Of a stretch of 64,000 nucleotides of DNA, positions 46,701-59,200 are shown piece by piece. The number at the start of each line of letters is the position of its first letter. Position 1 is the first letter of the stretch. The DNA comes from Leptodontidium sp. MPI-SDFR-AT-0119 (lineage: Eukaryota > Ascomycota > Leotiomycetes > Helotiales > Leptodontidiaceae), in NCBI GenBank assembly GCA_020726505.1, contig JAHLEZ010000030.1, positions 186,001-250,000 on the forward strand. Reading direction: 5' to 3'. A model generated the notes under the pieces. The model was given only the letters and a program-made list of their open reading frames with translations, did not search any database and was not told the origin of the DNA. The translations under genes and the position numbers were made by a program.

Positions 46701-49099
46701 ACTCTTAGCCTCTTAAACTCAGGGGTAATAAAAAAAGTAAATTTACTACAAGCTCAAAGAAATCTTAGACTTTAGTCTTTAAAGAGCACACTACCTCTAG
46801 TTTAGAGCTCTAATTTCTCTCAAACGCCTCCCGCGTATTTAATTAAGCTTTAAACACTTACTACCGCGGATAAATTACTACGTGCGAGTATACCTCCGCT
46901 TAAAAAGAGCGTAAGTATGCCCTTAACTATTATACCTAAAAATCGTACTTATTTATAAGTAATAATTCCGGCATATATTCCACTTATTATAGTAAAAGAA
47001 GCCCTTACTTAAATAATAAATAACGCCTTTATATATATAAGTGAGCTAATAGTACTTACTATAAATAAAGCCTCTCTTATAAAATTAAGTAAAAATAAAT
47101 TAGCTAAGCGAATTAGAATTAAAGAGGCCTCTCTAATTAAGAAAAAGCGCTAGTTAAAGCCAAAGAGAGCACAGCCTTAACGCAAGAGTAATTAAATCAC
47201 TAAAGCCTCTTTATGAGTAAGTAAGCTATTATAAAAAGGAGTATATAATTAATACAAAAGTGATTAAATTACTAAAATCAATTTATTAATTCTTGTAATT
47301 ATAAGCTCTATAAAAATAATACAAAGCGTAATAATAATCGATTTTAGTTAAGTAATCTCTAAGTATTTTAACACCTCCTTTATATCTTTTTATTTATTTA
47401 AAGATTAAAGAAGTAAAGAGCTTATTATATTATATTATATAATCATTATAATAATTATTCCTAAATTAAAGGAAGTAAAGAAGATTTTAGTATTGGACTT
47501 TAATTTAAGTACTTTAAAAATAAAGCTACCTCAAGTTTATTAAAAAAATACTTTAAGGAAGTTAAGGTCTTAAAAGGATTTAGTACACTATTAATTCAGA
47601 GAGCAGTTTAAGGCCGACGTTAAGCTTAAAATTAAAAACTTAAAATCCAAAGACTATTAAAGAGTCGTAAAAGAATTTAAAGTTAAATTAATAAAGGCTA
47701 TGCCGTTAATATAAGGTTTTACTTATAAAGAGGCTTTAGATAGTTATATTTATCGATGCCGATTAAGGTTAGTTATAAAAGGCGATCTCTAAGACAAGGC
47801 TACTATACTCTTAACGTACGCCGTAACCCTCGTATTAAAGAACTTTTAATTAATTATAACTTTAGCCGCGCATTTTAACTTAAAAATACGGCAATTCGAC
47901 GTTATTAACACATTTATTAACGCGGTTCGGACTAAAGATTCGCTACTAGTCTTATATTAGTTATTAGACGGCTATCGCTCTTATAACTTATACGTCGAGG
48001 TTAATCGAGCACTATATAGCATAAGGGACTCTTCTTCCTTGTAATATAAGGAGTTTACTAACCCCCTTATATAGCTCTATTTAATTATAAGTAAAAAAGA
48101 ACCTTATATGTTTTTAATTAAAAAAAGGATATTTATATTATTCTTTATAAATAATATTTAAATTTTTTATTATAAAAACGATTATACTTTAGCTAAAGTT
48201 ATAATTACTAGAATTTATTAAGTATACGAACTTCGCGAAATAAAAACAATAGACTAGTTCCTTAAAGTAAGGATTATTAAGAATCGAGTATAGGGAATAA
48301 TCTCTTTTATATATAATATATATATCGAGAAAATCGCTAATAAATTCAGTCTAATAATATCCTTGTTAAAGAGTACACTACTCCTAAGAATCGAGCTTAT
48401 TAAGTACGAAGGCATTACTTCCTTAAGTCGAATAAAGGAATATTAAGAAAAGGTCGGATTAGTACTTTACTCGGCAATTTTTATAAGACTTAATATTATA
48501 TATATAACTTCGCGATTATTTTACTTCTTAATAAATCTAAGCGAAGAGTATATTAAGGCTATAAATTAGACTATTAAATAAATACCTTTAGAGCACTCGA
48601 TACTTAGCGATTTAATCCTTAATAAAATAAAAATAAATCTAATTGTTTATTGCCTTAAATACTTCTTTTGTTAATAATACCGAGACTTAACGATTATCTT
48701 AAGGCTTTACTACTACTCTTTTTAGAGGTATTTATAACTAGAAGGCTAGTTTACAAGTTATAGTTACTACTTTAATTACTAAAGTAGAGTTATTAAGAGT
48801 CGAAAGAACTACTAAGGCAATAATAGCGCTTAAAAGACTATTTATAGAAATCCTTTTTGACTTAAAAAAAGTTTAAAATATTTATTATAATAATAAGTAA
48901 ATAATTCGACTAATTATTAGTGAGGGCGAGCGAATTATAATAAAACTACGCCACGTTAATATTTAAAATATATAACTTCGTTAAGAGTACTTTAAGAGTA
49001 CTTTTAAGATTACTTATTTATTTACGACAAAAATACTAACTAATAGACTTACGAAGAATCTTACTTATTAATAATTCTATTATTTCTAAGCTCTTTTAA

Positions 49100-50335
49100 A
49101 CTTAAAAGACGTTAAAGCGCAGATTTCTATTACTTTATAACTCTTTTAATCTTTCCTTTATAAAATCTTCCTTTAACTTAGCTTATATTCCTTTAAATTA
49201 TATATCTCTTTTATTTCTTATATTTTTATTACTTATTTCGAGTATATTATAAAAGCTATAATACTCACTTTAAATTTCTTTTATTAAAGTAGTATTATTA
49301 AGGTGGCTAGCCGTTAAAATCCGCCCTTTACTACTGCTAAGGACATTTCCAGGAATCCGAACGTTTTAAAGTAAAAAAAAAAAAAAAAAAAAAAAGGTAA
49401 CTTAATTATTTAAGGGCTCCTAAGCCCCGCCTTATATAAAAATAACGTAACACAACGCAAATATAAGGATAACTTTGTTATATAAGGGTTCTTAAGCCCT
49501 AGAAGTATATTATTACCGCTTACAAGCGCCTATCTTCTTTTAGCTTTAAAGCTATCTAGAGAGTAGCCTAATATTAGTTAAGAAACTTATAATATTAGTA
49601 AGCTTACTAAAGGGGTCTTTATAATTACTTACGTTTTAAGACTCGTTGGCTTTAATCGCTTTAATAAAATAAGTAGCGAAGGGAGTTAGTTACCTTAATA
49701 AAGTAAAAAACATAAGTGTGCTTAAAAGAGCACTAGAAACACTAAGTACCGCGCTTAATAACGTTATCTTAATAAACACTAAGTAAAAAACTATTCTTTT
49801 CTTTTTTACCTTTAAATGCCGAGCGAGTATAATATTAATAAGACATTACGCGTCGCGTGCCCGTAAGTAGTATATTCTTCTTTTTTTTAATCTCGGCGGT
49901 TTTTTTAACGTTAATAAAGACGTCGTTAAAGGAGCTAATAAAGCTAACGGGAAAAGAGAGCGTAGTAAGGGCCGTAAGGGGCTTTCTTTAGCCTCTAGTA
50001 AAGAAAGAACTTAATTTTATTAAGGAAGTAAGTAAACTCTAACCTTAAAGAGAGGGAATTCTTAAGGAAAAGAGAAGAGGAGGAATTTAACTTAAAATAT
50101 TATTTAAAGTATATTCTCGAATCTCTAAGAATATAACGGCCGTGGCGGAGGGCTCGGCGGCGGCGGCTAAAGAAGAGGGGGTAAAGGGGAGACGGGCCAA
50201 AATAATACTAGCGTCGAAAGAAATCTGTTTATTATAATTAGCCCTTATAAATTCGGTCTTATAATTAGTTAATTAAATCCTAATTCTTCGACTTCGATTA
50301 CTATATTAAGGGAACATTACTTAACTTACGGAAGA

Positions 50336-50368
<33 letters not shown>

Positions 50369-50463
50369 AAGAAAATTTATAAATAAAATAATCTCTTATA
50401 TTACTAAATGTGATTTTCTCGCCTTCTTTTAGCTTAGCGTAGTCGCTTTATAGTTAAGGGGTA
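49100..50463. other. Long 3' region of Copia B with simple repeats
   Basis: Between the RNase H end and the 3' LTR. A run of 23 A (49,373-49,395) and an ATT trinucleotide repeat (about 50,338-50,366) are present. A GC-rich Ala/Glu/Arg-coding block lies near 50,130-50,220 (ITAVAEGSAAAAKEEGVKG on the plus strand), atypical of its surroundings. No recognised protein. Confidence 0.45.
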
Positions 50464-50680
50464 TATCACAGTATATAATTAACGGCACCTTTTACGCGAG
50501 CCTACTAAACGGCTAAGTGTGCTTCTTATACACTTATAACTAATTAAACCTATTTACTTAATATATATATAACTCGCTTTCTCCCTTTTAATAAAAGGGC
50601 AAAGCACTTCTTAATTAATATTTTACTTTTTATTACTTTATTAATTCTTACTTCTCTCTCTTTTAATATTTTACAAAATA
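50464..50680 (+). repeat. 3' LTR of Copia B
   Basis: Starts TATCACAGTATATAA, the RIP-altered version of the 5' LTR start, and ends ATTTTACAAAATA before the TACTA duplication. Confidence 0.88.
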
Positions 50681-50685
50681 TACTA

Positions 50686-52279
50686 ATATTACTTGTTTTT
50701 AGCGCCTTTTCTCGCATAATAACAAATAATACTTTATTAAAGACTATATTAGAGAGAGCCCTCGTATATAAGAAAGCTATAGTAAAGGCTTAGAAGCTTA
50801 ACGCGTAATTGCAAGTTAATAAAGTATTATATACCCGTAACAAATTAAGTATAGCGACTATTAAGGATTTATTACTTTAGTTTTTAATAATAACGTATAA
50901 AGAGAGACCCAAAAAGAAAAGTAATAAGTAAACAAGACTACATATATTATTAGTAACTTAAGAAGAGAACTATATCGTATAAGTCAATAATAAGGCCGTA
51001 ACCTTACGCGTAATATTTATACGACTATTTTTATAAAAGATATAAAAGTAAAGCAACGCCAAGCTAGTACATAAGGAGCAGTAGGAACCACAAACTAATA
51101 CTAAGCTAACGTAAGAGAATCACTAAGAATCATAGCCAAATCCAGCTAACGACGTTACACTACTAAATGTAACTCCTCACCTATTCGACGTAAAAGTAAA
51201 CCACGTGTTATACGACGCGATACTATTATATACGTTAATAAAAAGCTAAATTACGAGTATTCGTGACAAAAAGAAATTAACAGATTAATTAATAATTAAA
51301 CCTTTAAGTTTATAAATTAATGTAATATCCCCGCCGGTATAAGAATATTTAACTTACGCTTTATTAACGAAGTTAAAAACACAGGCACATTAAATACTTA
51401 TAAGAAGTCAAGACTTATTATTTAAGTATATAATAACGAAGGAAAGACGATTATGCTAACTTAATCACTAATAATTTAACGTATGAGCTAGAGAATTTTA
51501 CTTTACTTAGCAGTAATATTCCTAAAGTATAAGCTTTACTTACAGGATATAACTCAAGCTTTTATATAGTTAAATATAAAGCTCGTTTGCGAAATCTACG
51601 TTCAAGCACTAAAAGGCGTACCTTAATAAGAAGGCTACTTCTTCCGCGTTAGAAAGCCGTTATATAAAGTACTAAAATTAAGAAACCACTAGTTTAATAC
51701 TTAATATAAACACTACGAAATTAGGACTTAATACTAAGGATTTAACATTTAATCCTTGCCTTATATATATATTAATAACGGAGAAAGTTTTAGTATTATT
51801 AGCTTATAAACTAATAATACACTCTTTTTAATAAATATCGAATTTATAACTAAAAAGAAAAAAGAGCTATTAAAGTTAAGAAAGAAAGCGAAACTACAGA
51901 AAGAACTTATAATAAACTATACTCTTAAATTTAATAAAAGCATAATTACTCTTAACACCAATAGTAGTATATATTTAAACCAGGCACAATAAACTAAATC
52001 CTTATAACCTATAACTTATTTAAAAGAAAGTAATAAATATAACCGGTATTAAGGGCAAAGTTACTAAGAACGCTACTCCACAAGAGTAATACGTCGCATA
52101 ACGAGCCCGCGGAGCCTACCTTAGCACTATTTCGCAACCTAAAGCTGTGTTTAACTTATTATACATAACACAAGTAACTAATATTTAATATTATAATATT
52201 AAAAAGCTAAATAAAAGCCTTTAATAATAAAAAGACAATAACGGTAGAAGCTTACGATTTATTAAATTAAAGACTACTA
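50686..52279 (+). pseudogene. Copia C integrase (second part), RT and start of RNase H
   Basis: Resumes the integrase frame (LILLVFSAFSRI..NN) and continues to RT. A PLY/KPLYKVLK-like stretch lies near 51,655, followed by TNNTLFLIN at 51,801-51,836, which corresponds to the family's T-D-D-T-L-I-L with both Asp changed to Asn by G-to-A. Then YVA..ARGAYLSTISQPKAVF (about 52,090-52,150) leads to a LRFIKLK end. The protein stops where the TA-flanked DNA transposon begins at 52,280. Confidence 0.78.
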
Positions 52280-53626
52280 CAGTCGGACCGCTTTAAACAC
52301 GACAATTTTAGAAATTAAGTATTATAAAATATCTATTTAACTTATATTATGCGTCTAATTGCTAGCGTTCGAATGGATCTACTTTTATCCCGATTAGGCT
52401 TAGTCTGATTTAATTATATTTATATAAGTAAAGTCTTGGCGGGACTAAATATTTTTAGGTTTTTTTTATTTTAAATATATCTTTTTAAAAATATATAATG
52501 AATATTTTTAAAATATTTTTGCTTTTAAAATCCTTAATAAATACAATATAATTTATAATAAGAAAAGAATCTTAGAATTATTAGTCAGACTTACTTAATA
52601 TTATATTTTATTTTTTTTAAGTATATTTTAAAAATTAAAAAGTATTAAGTTAATATTTTTTATATAATAACTCTAAGGTATATACTTAATTATTATTATA
52701 GTTAATCGGGAAATTCCTGACTATTAAGAAGAGTCTGAATAAAGTACTTTTATAACTACTAAGTTAGCTACCGCGCTAGTAAATAAATACAAAATCTAAC
52801 TAATCAAGCTAATTCGTCTCTCTCTTAATCTATTATTCCTTCTGGAACTATATTAAACTCCTTTATTATAGTCTCAGAAATCGTTCTATGACCACTTTAT
52901 TTCTTAATACACTAAGTGGCTTGTTTAACGCTAAGCCCTTTTTAGTAAACATTTATAAAGCGAGAAGCTCTATTAATATACCTTCGTAGCGTATCGAGAG
53001 GGCAAGAGTCAAGAGCTTTAAAAGCAGCTTGTCGAGCCTAAATAAGTTAATAAAATTAAATTAAACAGTAAATAAAGTATTAAATATATACGTCGTCAAA
53101 AGTAGTCTTCCAAACCTGTCGATATAGGTTCTTATAATACTCCTAATATATCTCAATCGGGTTTAGCTCACAGTGGAATTTCGGTAGAAATAGACACTTA
53201 TGGCCTCTAGCTAATAGTACCTCTTCAAGCGCCGATTTCTACTTAAAGAAGTCTTTATGATTAGCTAGAATTCTCGCTAAGTAGTAAGTTGTAGGCTTTT
53301 TAGAGGCTAAGAGAGAATTAGGTTATAATTATTTTTAACTTTACTAGAGTACTTAGCGACTGGGCATTTTTTACTTATTAATTGTTAATAATTTACTTAG
53401 TAAATAGAATTTACTTATTAATTAGTAAATAACCTCTCTCGGCAAGGATCGCTCTAATCCCCTTTGGGACTTCTTCAATTACAGTCTTTTTGACCCTCTT
53501 TTTATTAGGGTGGCCTTTAATTACTAGCTTAATAGTCTTCTCGACCTTATAATTTAACTCTTAAATCTCTCTAACTAATTCACGAGCTCGCTTAGCCTCG
53601 CTAATATTAGGAGGAAAAGTTGTATT

Positions 53627-53677
53627 CTATAAACTTAAAGTTAGTAAGTACTTCTTAAAAGGGAAGGTATAACTGAC
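53627..53677 (-). other. Intron 2 of the DDE transposase (51 nt)
   Basis: Donor GTCAGT, branch-like TACTAAC, acceptor TATAG. Removing it joins PLPQK to NTTFPPNISEAKRA in frame. It matches intron 1 at 24 of the first 26 positions. Confidence 0.75.
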
Positions 53678-54184
53678 CTTCTGAGGCAAAGGAGCTTTAC
53701 CCTCTCTTAAATTCATTGTAAAAGCGTTTAAAGCTCTGTCTCCTTTATTAGCGTGAGCACTTGATTAGTCGAATACGAAAACAGCTACTTTATTCGGGTG
53801 CTTTTCTTCGAATATATTAATAGCTCGCTTAACCTGATTAAGTAATTACTTTGTGTCTCAATAAGGGGTTTTTTGCAGTCCACTGGGATAAATGATTTCC
53901 CGAGCATCTTTCTGACTAATCACAAGCCTCCCTTTAAGGCTTATAAAGTTAGAGTAGTGAATTAAGCCTCCTTTGCTTTTAGAGGGCATTTTTTGTTGAT
54001 TTTCGTTTAACTAGATTCAGGTAGAATAGTCTTTAGCGTGAAAGCAACTCTCGTCGTGATAGTAAATAATATACTCTTTTTCGCCTAAGAGTAGATTAAG
54101 TATAATAGGTTGTAATACCTTATCTCCGTCTTCCTTGTAGTTCGTAGTAAGCGATTGATAAAGAGTAATTTTCGGTAGAAATTC

Positions 54185-54233
54185 CTTTTAAATTAGTTAA
54201 TAGAGATTTCTTAAAAGAGAAGGTATAACTCAC
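54185..54233 (-). other. Intron 1 of the DDE transposase (49 nt)
   Basis: Donor GTGAGT, branch-like TTAACTAA, acceptor AAAAG. Removing it joins EYR.K to EFLPKITLYQSL in one frame. Its sequence closely resembles intron 2 of the same gene. Confidence 0.75.
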
Positions 54234-56274
54234 TTTTTAACGATATTCAATCATATCTTCTCTCTTATGGCTGTTAACGTAAACTCCCTTCTTTTCTTTA
54301 GTATCGTAAAATCCAAGTCGATTTAACCACTTATAAGGGGCTGTCTTACTGAGAGGCTTCCACTCTTTAGGTTTTTTACTGGTTTTATTACGTGTACTGG
54401 AAGTATTTCTTAAAAGAGGTTTCTTACTCTTTTTAGCTGAGACGAGTAAGCGAGGCATGATTTCCGAATTAAGAGTGTATCGAAAGCCTTTAGGGGTAAC
54501 CGTAGCGAGCTTTTGAGCTAATAACCACGCTCGACAAGCTCGAAAAACGTCTTCGTTGTTTAAATAAGACCGATTCTTGTGTTTACCTCCTCTAGTCTCT
54601 AAAAGTAAAGACCTGTACGAGCGGTAATAAAGAAATAACGCTCTAATTTTGCGGGCAAGAGTTTTTCCGTCCTTAGTAGGGTGATTACTCTCTGTTATAA
54701 GAAGAGACGCCTTAATTCGACCTTCACGAGGACTCTTTTTTAAGAGGTTTTGGACGTATTATTGAATAAGCGAATATTCGAATCGTAAGCGAAGTAAAAG
54801 GCGAAGGTGCTTATTATTAAGCTGTTTTTTGATTGAATCGAGTACTTCTCTATAAGTACTTGGTATAGAAGACACAGATACATTAATAGCGTCTCTAATA
54901 AGCGAGTCTAATAGAAGCTCACTTCGTCCGCTATTAATAAACTCGACGTCGTTTAAGTCGTCTAACCCGATTAAGTAATCTTCGGCTGCGAATTCGGCCT
55001 CTATTAGAGCGTCAAACTCTAAATCCTCGTCGTCGTTAGACTCGATATCTTCGAATATATCTTCTTGTAAAGGTAGAGGTAGAGGTAGAGGTAAAGGTAG
55101 AGGTTTTGGTGTAAAAAAGGCAGTAAGAGGTTATTAAATTGTCACTGTAATAGTAAAAGGCGTAAAACTAGGTTTTTAAAGAGAGGTTTGTCGAATTACC
55201 TCTCTTTTAGCCGCTCTTGCTCGTTTACGTGTTGTAGAAGATTGATCCTTGAAAGAGAGTAATTTACTCTTAGTAAGGCCTCTGAAATCTAGTTTATAAG
55301 TTAGTTAAATAATATATATAAAAGAGTCAAAAACATATTAGGAGTTGGCGTTTTAATTACTTTTTTAAAAGGTATACTCTAATTACCCTTTAAATCGATA
55401 ATTAACTGATTAAAGTACTTAGAGCGTTTAAACTCTTCAGGTACTTCATTCTCAGCATCTGATTGGTCGATATCCTCCCTGTCTAGCCTATCTGGGCCTA
55501 GCTCTTTAAGATCTTGATTTAAATACTCGTTGGCGCGAGTAACATTATCTTCTTCTTCTTCTTCGCTCTCTTCACTCTCTTCCTTGCTCTCTAATTCGCT
55601 GCTTAGCCGAGCTCTAGTTTCCTCCTTGAATTCTGATTTATCGACTTGACTACTATTAAAAGTAATAGGCGTAGAAGTAGAAGTAGGTTTTGTAAGGCGT
55701 AAAGGAAGTAAAGGTAAAGCAAAGGATTCTAGTGTTTTTTGACGAAAGCGCTTTCTGATTGGCCTAATAGGTGATCTTGGAGGTGATTTTGCTAGCGTAG
55801 CACTCTGATCTCGCTTAGAGGGAGCCATATTATCTCTCACAAAGGTGTAAGAAGCGTAGTGGTTGTAATAGTTATAATATAAGATAGAATTAACGTTAAA
55901 GTCAAAGATATTTTAGCTCGCTTAAGTACTAAGCTAGAACTTTACTTTGAAAATAAATTTTAAAATCTTAATATTTCTAAAAAATCCTTAATTTAAATTA
56001 CGTGTATAATTAAAAGGAGTAAAATGTACTTACTAGAATTTTTTTTATAAGTTTAAATAAGAAAGTTATTCTTTAATAAAGAAAAAGGGACTAAATTTTA
56101 AAAAAAATCCGTTTTTAATTTTTATATTTAATTATAAATTTTTAATTATATAATAAAATAAAAAAAGTTAAGAAGCTAAATAGCTTTATATATTTATACG
56201 TAACTTTTAATAAAAAAATATCTTTACTTTTTTAAGGTCTATAAAATTGTCGTGTTTAAAGTGGTCCGACTATA

Positions 56275-59200
56275 TTATATTAAGTATTTAAGTTTATATA
56301 AAGATATATAAAGAGGACTGTGTTAAAGCTTATTATGAACCTTTTATAATTACTTAATTAAGTTATATTATTTATAATATTATAGTTGTATAGCGATTTT
56401 AGTTACTGTATAAGGCTTCCCGACTTTGTATTAGTAATTTAAATTATAAATTTTAAGTTGTTTTTTTAGCGACTAAAGCCCTTTAACGGCTATATTTAAA
56501 TATTTTCTTAGTAATTATAAAGCTTAAGTAAAGATTTAGTTATTAATAAATTTATAAATTAGTTCTAAGGCCGCTCTTTAAATATATTAAAGATCTTAGG
56601 CAAGCTTATTAAAGAGGGATATAAGGTGTAAGTCTTAATATAAATAATCTACTTTTAAGATTGTGTTTTTTTATAAAAAAAAGATATAGAACTTTATTTA
56701 ATTAGTTTATTTCTCTTTCTTATATATTAAAGAGTAAAAAAGAGCTTATATATATTATATAAAGTTATATCCTTGACTTAAGTGACAAGAGATTAATAGT
56801 TACTTATTTAATAAATTATTTTTTAAAGAATTAATAACTTTAAACTTATTTTTATAATTTATAACTCCTATTTTTATATTATAAAAGTACTCGTACTTTA
56901 AAATCTCTAACTAGGCTTTAATATATATATTAAAGGAAACACGTGCTGTCTTTTTACTACTAAAGACGTTTTTAAAGGTCTCTTTTTAAGTCTTTTTATA
57001 TAACTTAATATATTAAACGTTATAAAAATAAAAAGTATACTTATATTGTCTTTTTAAGTTATTATATTAATCTCGTTGTCTTTAATTACTTTTATATATA
57101 ACGTTCTTTAAGGGATTTTATTATCCTTTTTTATTTTTAGCTTTTATCTTTATAAAGTACTTTAAGATATTATATTTAATAATATAAGCGCTAGTAACTC
57201 TTTATTTATACTTTCTTATATATTATAATAACTTAATATTAATAAAGGGATTATTTAAGTATATAATAGTTAGTATTATAATTTAAGAGTTAATTTATAA
57301 GATATATTATTATATTAAAGTTAGTGTTTTTATTTAAGGCTTAAGGCTAAGTAATTCTTTAGATATTAAGCTTTCCTTTAAATATATTATTTTTAATACT
57401 AAGATTATAATTAATTATTTCCGTGTTATTTTATAATATAATAAAAGTTATAAAAGAGTTTCTATAAATACTATAATACTTATTTTTAATGTTTTAATAA
57501 GGGATTATATAATTAAGAGGCAATAGCGCCTAAGAGATTATATTATATATAAAAAATAAAGTGTTTTTTAAAAAAAAAAAATTCTTTAAAAGCTTTTAGT
57601 TATATAATAGTAAATTTTAAGAGTTTTAGTTATTAAAAGTCTTTAATATTTAGTTATAAGTAATACTAGGTTACACTTTATAAAGAGATCACTTATTTTA
57701 CTAAATTATATAGTCTTAAATAAAAATAATTATATTAGATATTTAAATACCCTTTATTTTAGTAGTAATTTAGCGCTAAAAGTCGTTAAGTGATATGCCA
57801 GTTAATAGGATAATTAAAGCGAAAATAATATCGTCTTAATAATCCGAATGTAATTTTAAACCTCTTAATATTCTCTATGTCTCGTACTTTTTATACTTAA
57901 TTTCTTAATATAAATTTTTTCTTTCTTATACTTATATCTTTTACTAGTCTTTATATATCGCGTATTAGCGTAATTCCTTAGTTTAATATATACTTGCGTA
58001 AGTATTTTAAGTATATAAACCCAGCTTTTAGCTCTTCTCTTTAAAAGGATAAGTCTTAATTTAATTAATATTTAAATACACTTTTTAAACCCTTATTTAA
58101 TCGTAAATCTTTTAACCCCTTAAACACTTATTTCTCTTTTACTTTATAATTAAAATCTATATATTTATCTTATTTAAGCTATATAACGTATTCGTAAAGA
58201 ACTATTTATTTAATACGTTTTATTATTATTTAACTTTCATTTTTAAATTTAATAATTATATAACGATTATTTAATATATCTTTTATAAGTATTAATAAAC
58301 TCACTAACATATTATTATTTAAGATTTTATATATTAAACTAAAAGATTACTTAATATAATTTATATATTTTACACTTAATATAATTTATTATCTTTATAA
58401 GATAATTTAATAAACGTTTTCAATAAATTCCTCGATAATAAAATAATTCTTATACTTAAACTATTAATAAATAACTAATTGGCTTTAAAATTAACTAATA
58501 ACCTTGAATTCTATGTATTAATTTGTAATCAGTGTCTCTTGTTAATTTCTAGAACATTCGCTTATCCGGTCACATAACCTTTTTATTTTAGACGATTCTA
58601 AGAGTTATTATAAATCAAAATAATTTATAATCGACTTTAGAAAGTTTTAGTAAGCCTATTACAAAGTATATATAGAAGCTTAAGCTCTTAAGTAGTCGCA
58701 ACTCAAGCAATTCAATAATCACTTCTAATCACGTGTCGTTTCCTTATATTAATCTACCAATTTCACACTATAAAGGAAGTAAATATATAAACCTAATAAC
58801 TCGTATAAAGCTCACATATAAATTTAATAACTTATGTAAAACTTTAGCTTTTATATATTAAAGTCTTAAAAGTTTTAACTTTTAGTAAGAGGTTATTTTA
58901 AGTTAAAATAATAGTTATTAAAAGCCTTAACTTTCGTGTTTTAAACCTTAGAAACTCTAGTTTCTAATAAGATATTTATAACTCACAAGCTAATACGTAA
59001 TTAGGCTATATAAGCGAATATACACGTAATTAGCCAAAGCAGTTAAATAAGCTTAGAAATCCTTTATATAATAAAATTATTATTTACACTAAACTACTTC
59101 TTATTAATACCGTCTTACGTATACTTACTTATATAAGCCTTATACGTAATTCTTATACGCTAGTTCACGTACTAAATAATGTTTTTATAACGCTTTCTCT

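Larger units (their letters stand above)
43521..50680 (+). mobile_element. Ty1/Copia retrotransposon B, complete but RIP-degraded
   Basis: LTRs at 43,521-43,737 and 50,464-50,680 (217 bp each); target duplication TACTA at 43,516-43,520 and 50,681-50,685. Plus-strand domains: pre-integrase NIIVIKSFYINIILEARLL (about 45,270-45,330), integrase about 45,730-46,530 (DLFDYDLSYDGSN, DEYNRKI, AFLYNISPLK, EIYAYSSRTYPLIKD, NIYKI). RT follows at about 47,700-48,600 with LDGYRSYNLYVEVNRALYSI, and the active-site motif is now FFINNI at 48,141-48,158, originally of F-V-D-D type. RNase H ends near 49,080 (DRLTKNLTY). It is a relative of Copia A. A 1.4-kb non-coding 3' region follows. Confidence 0.9.
52825..55840 (-). 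pseudogene. DDE transposase with introns, light RIP damage
   Basis: Start ATG 55,840 (or MAPSKR shortly after). The N-terminal 153 residues are basic then very acidic (E/S/D-rich), probably followed by an intron. A Pro-Leu repeat (about 55,120-55,070) and a long helical region follow. Near 54,290-54,240 is KKGVYVNSHKREDMIEYR, a conserved block of a large fungal transposase family. Then comes the catalytic core: YHDESCFHAKDY (first Asp, about 54,060), VAVFVFD.SSAHAN (second Asp, about 53,780) and LPKFHCELNPIEIY (Glu, about 53,170; the LNPIE motif of Tc1/mariner-IS630 enzymes). Intron 1 (54,185-54,233) and intron 2 (53,627-53,677) restore the frame exactly; a third (GTATAT...TTTAG, about 53,090-53,040) is likely. 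Stops in frame (TGA, TAG, TAA) fit C-to-T or G-to-A damage. Ends at TAA 52,825-52,827. Confidence 0.8.
52280..56272 (-). mobile_element. 4-kb TA-flanked DDE DNA transposon
   Basis: Terminal inverted repeats of about 30 bp: left CAGTCGGACCGCTTTAAACA and on to CGACAATTTTA; right (reverse complement) TAGTCGGACCACTTTAAACA and on to CGACAATTTTA. TA dinucleotides flank both ends (52,278-52,279 and 56,273-56,274). It interrupts Copia C. Interior composition is more balanced than its host's, so it is younger. It holds a single spliced transposase gene on the minus strand. Confidence 0.9.
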
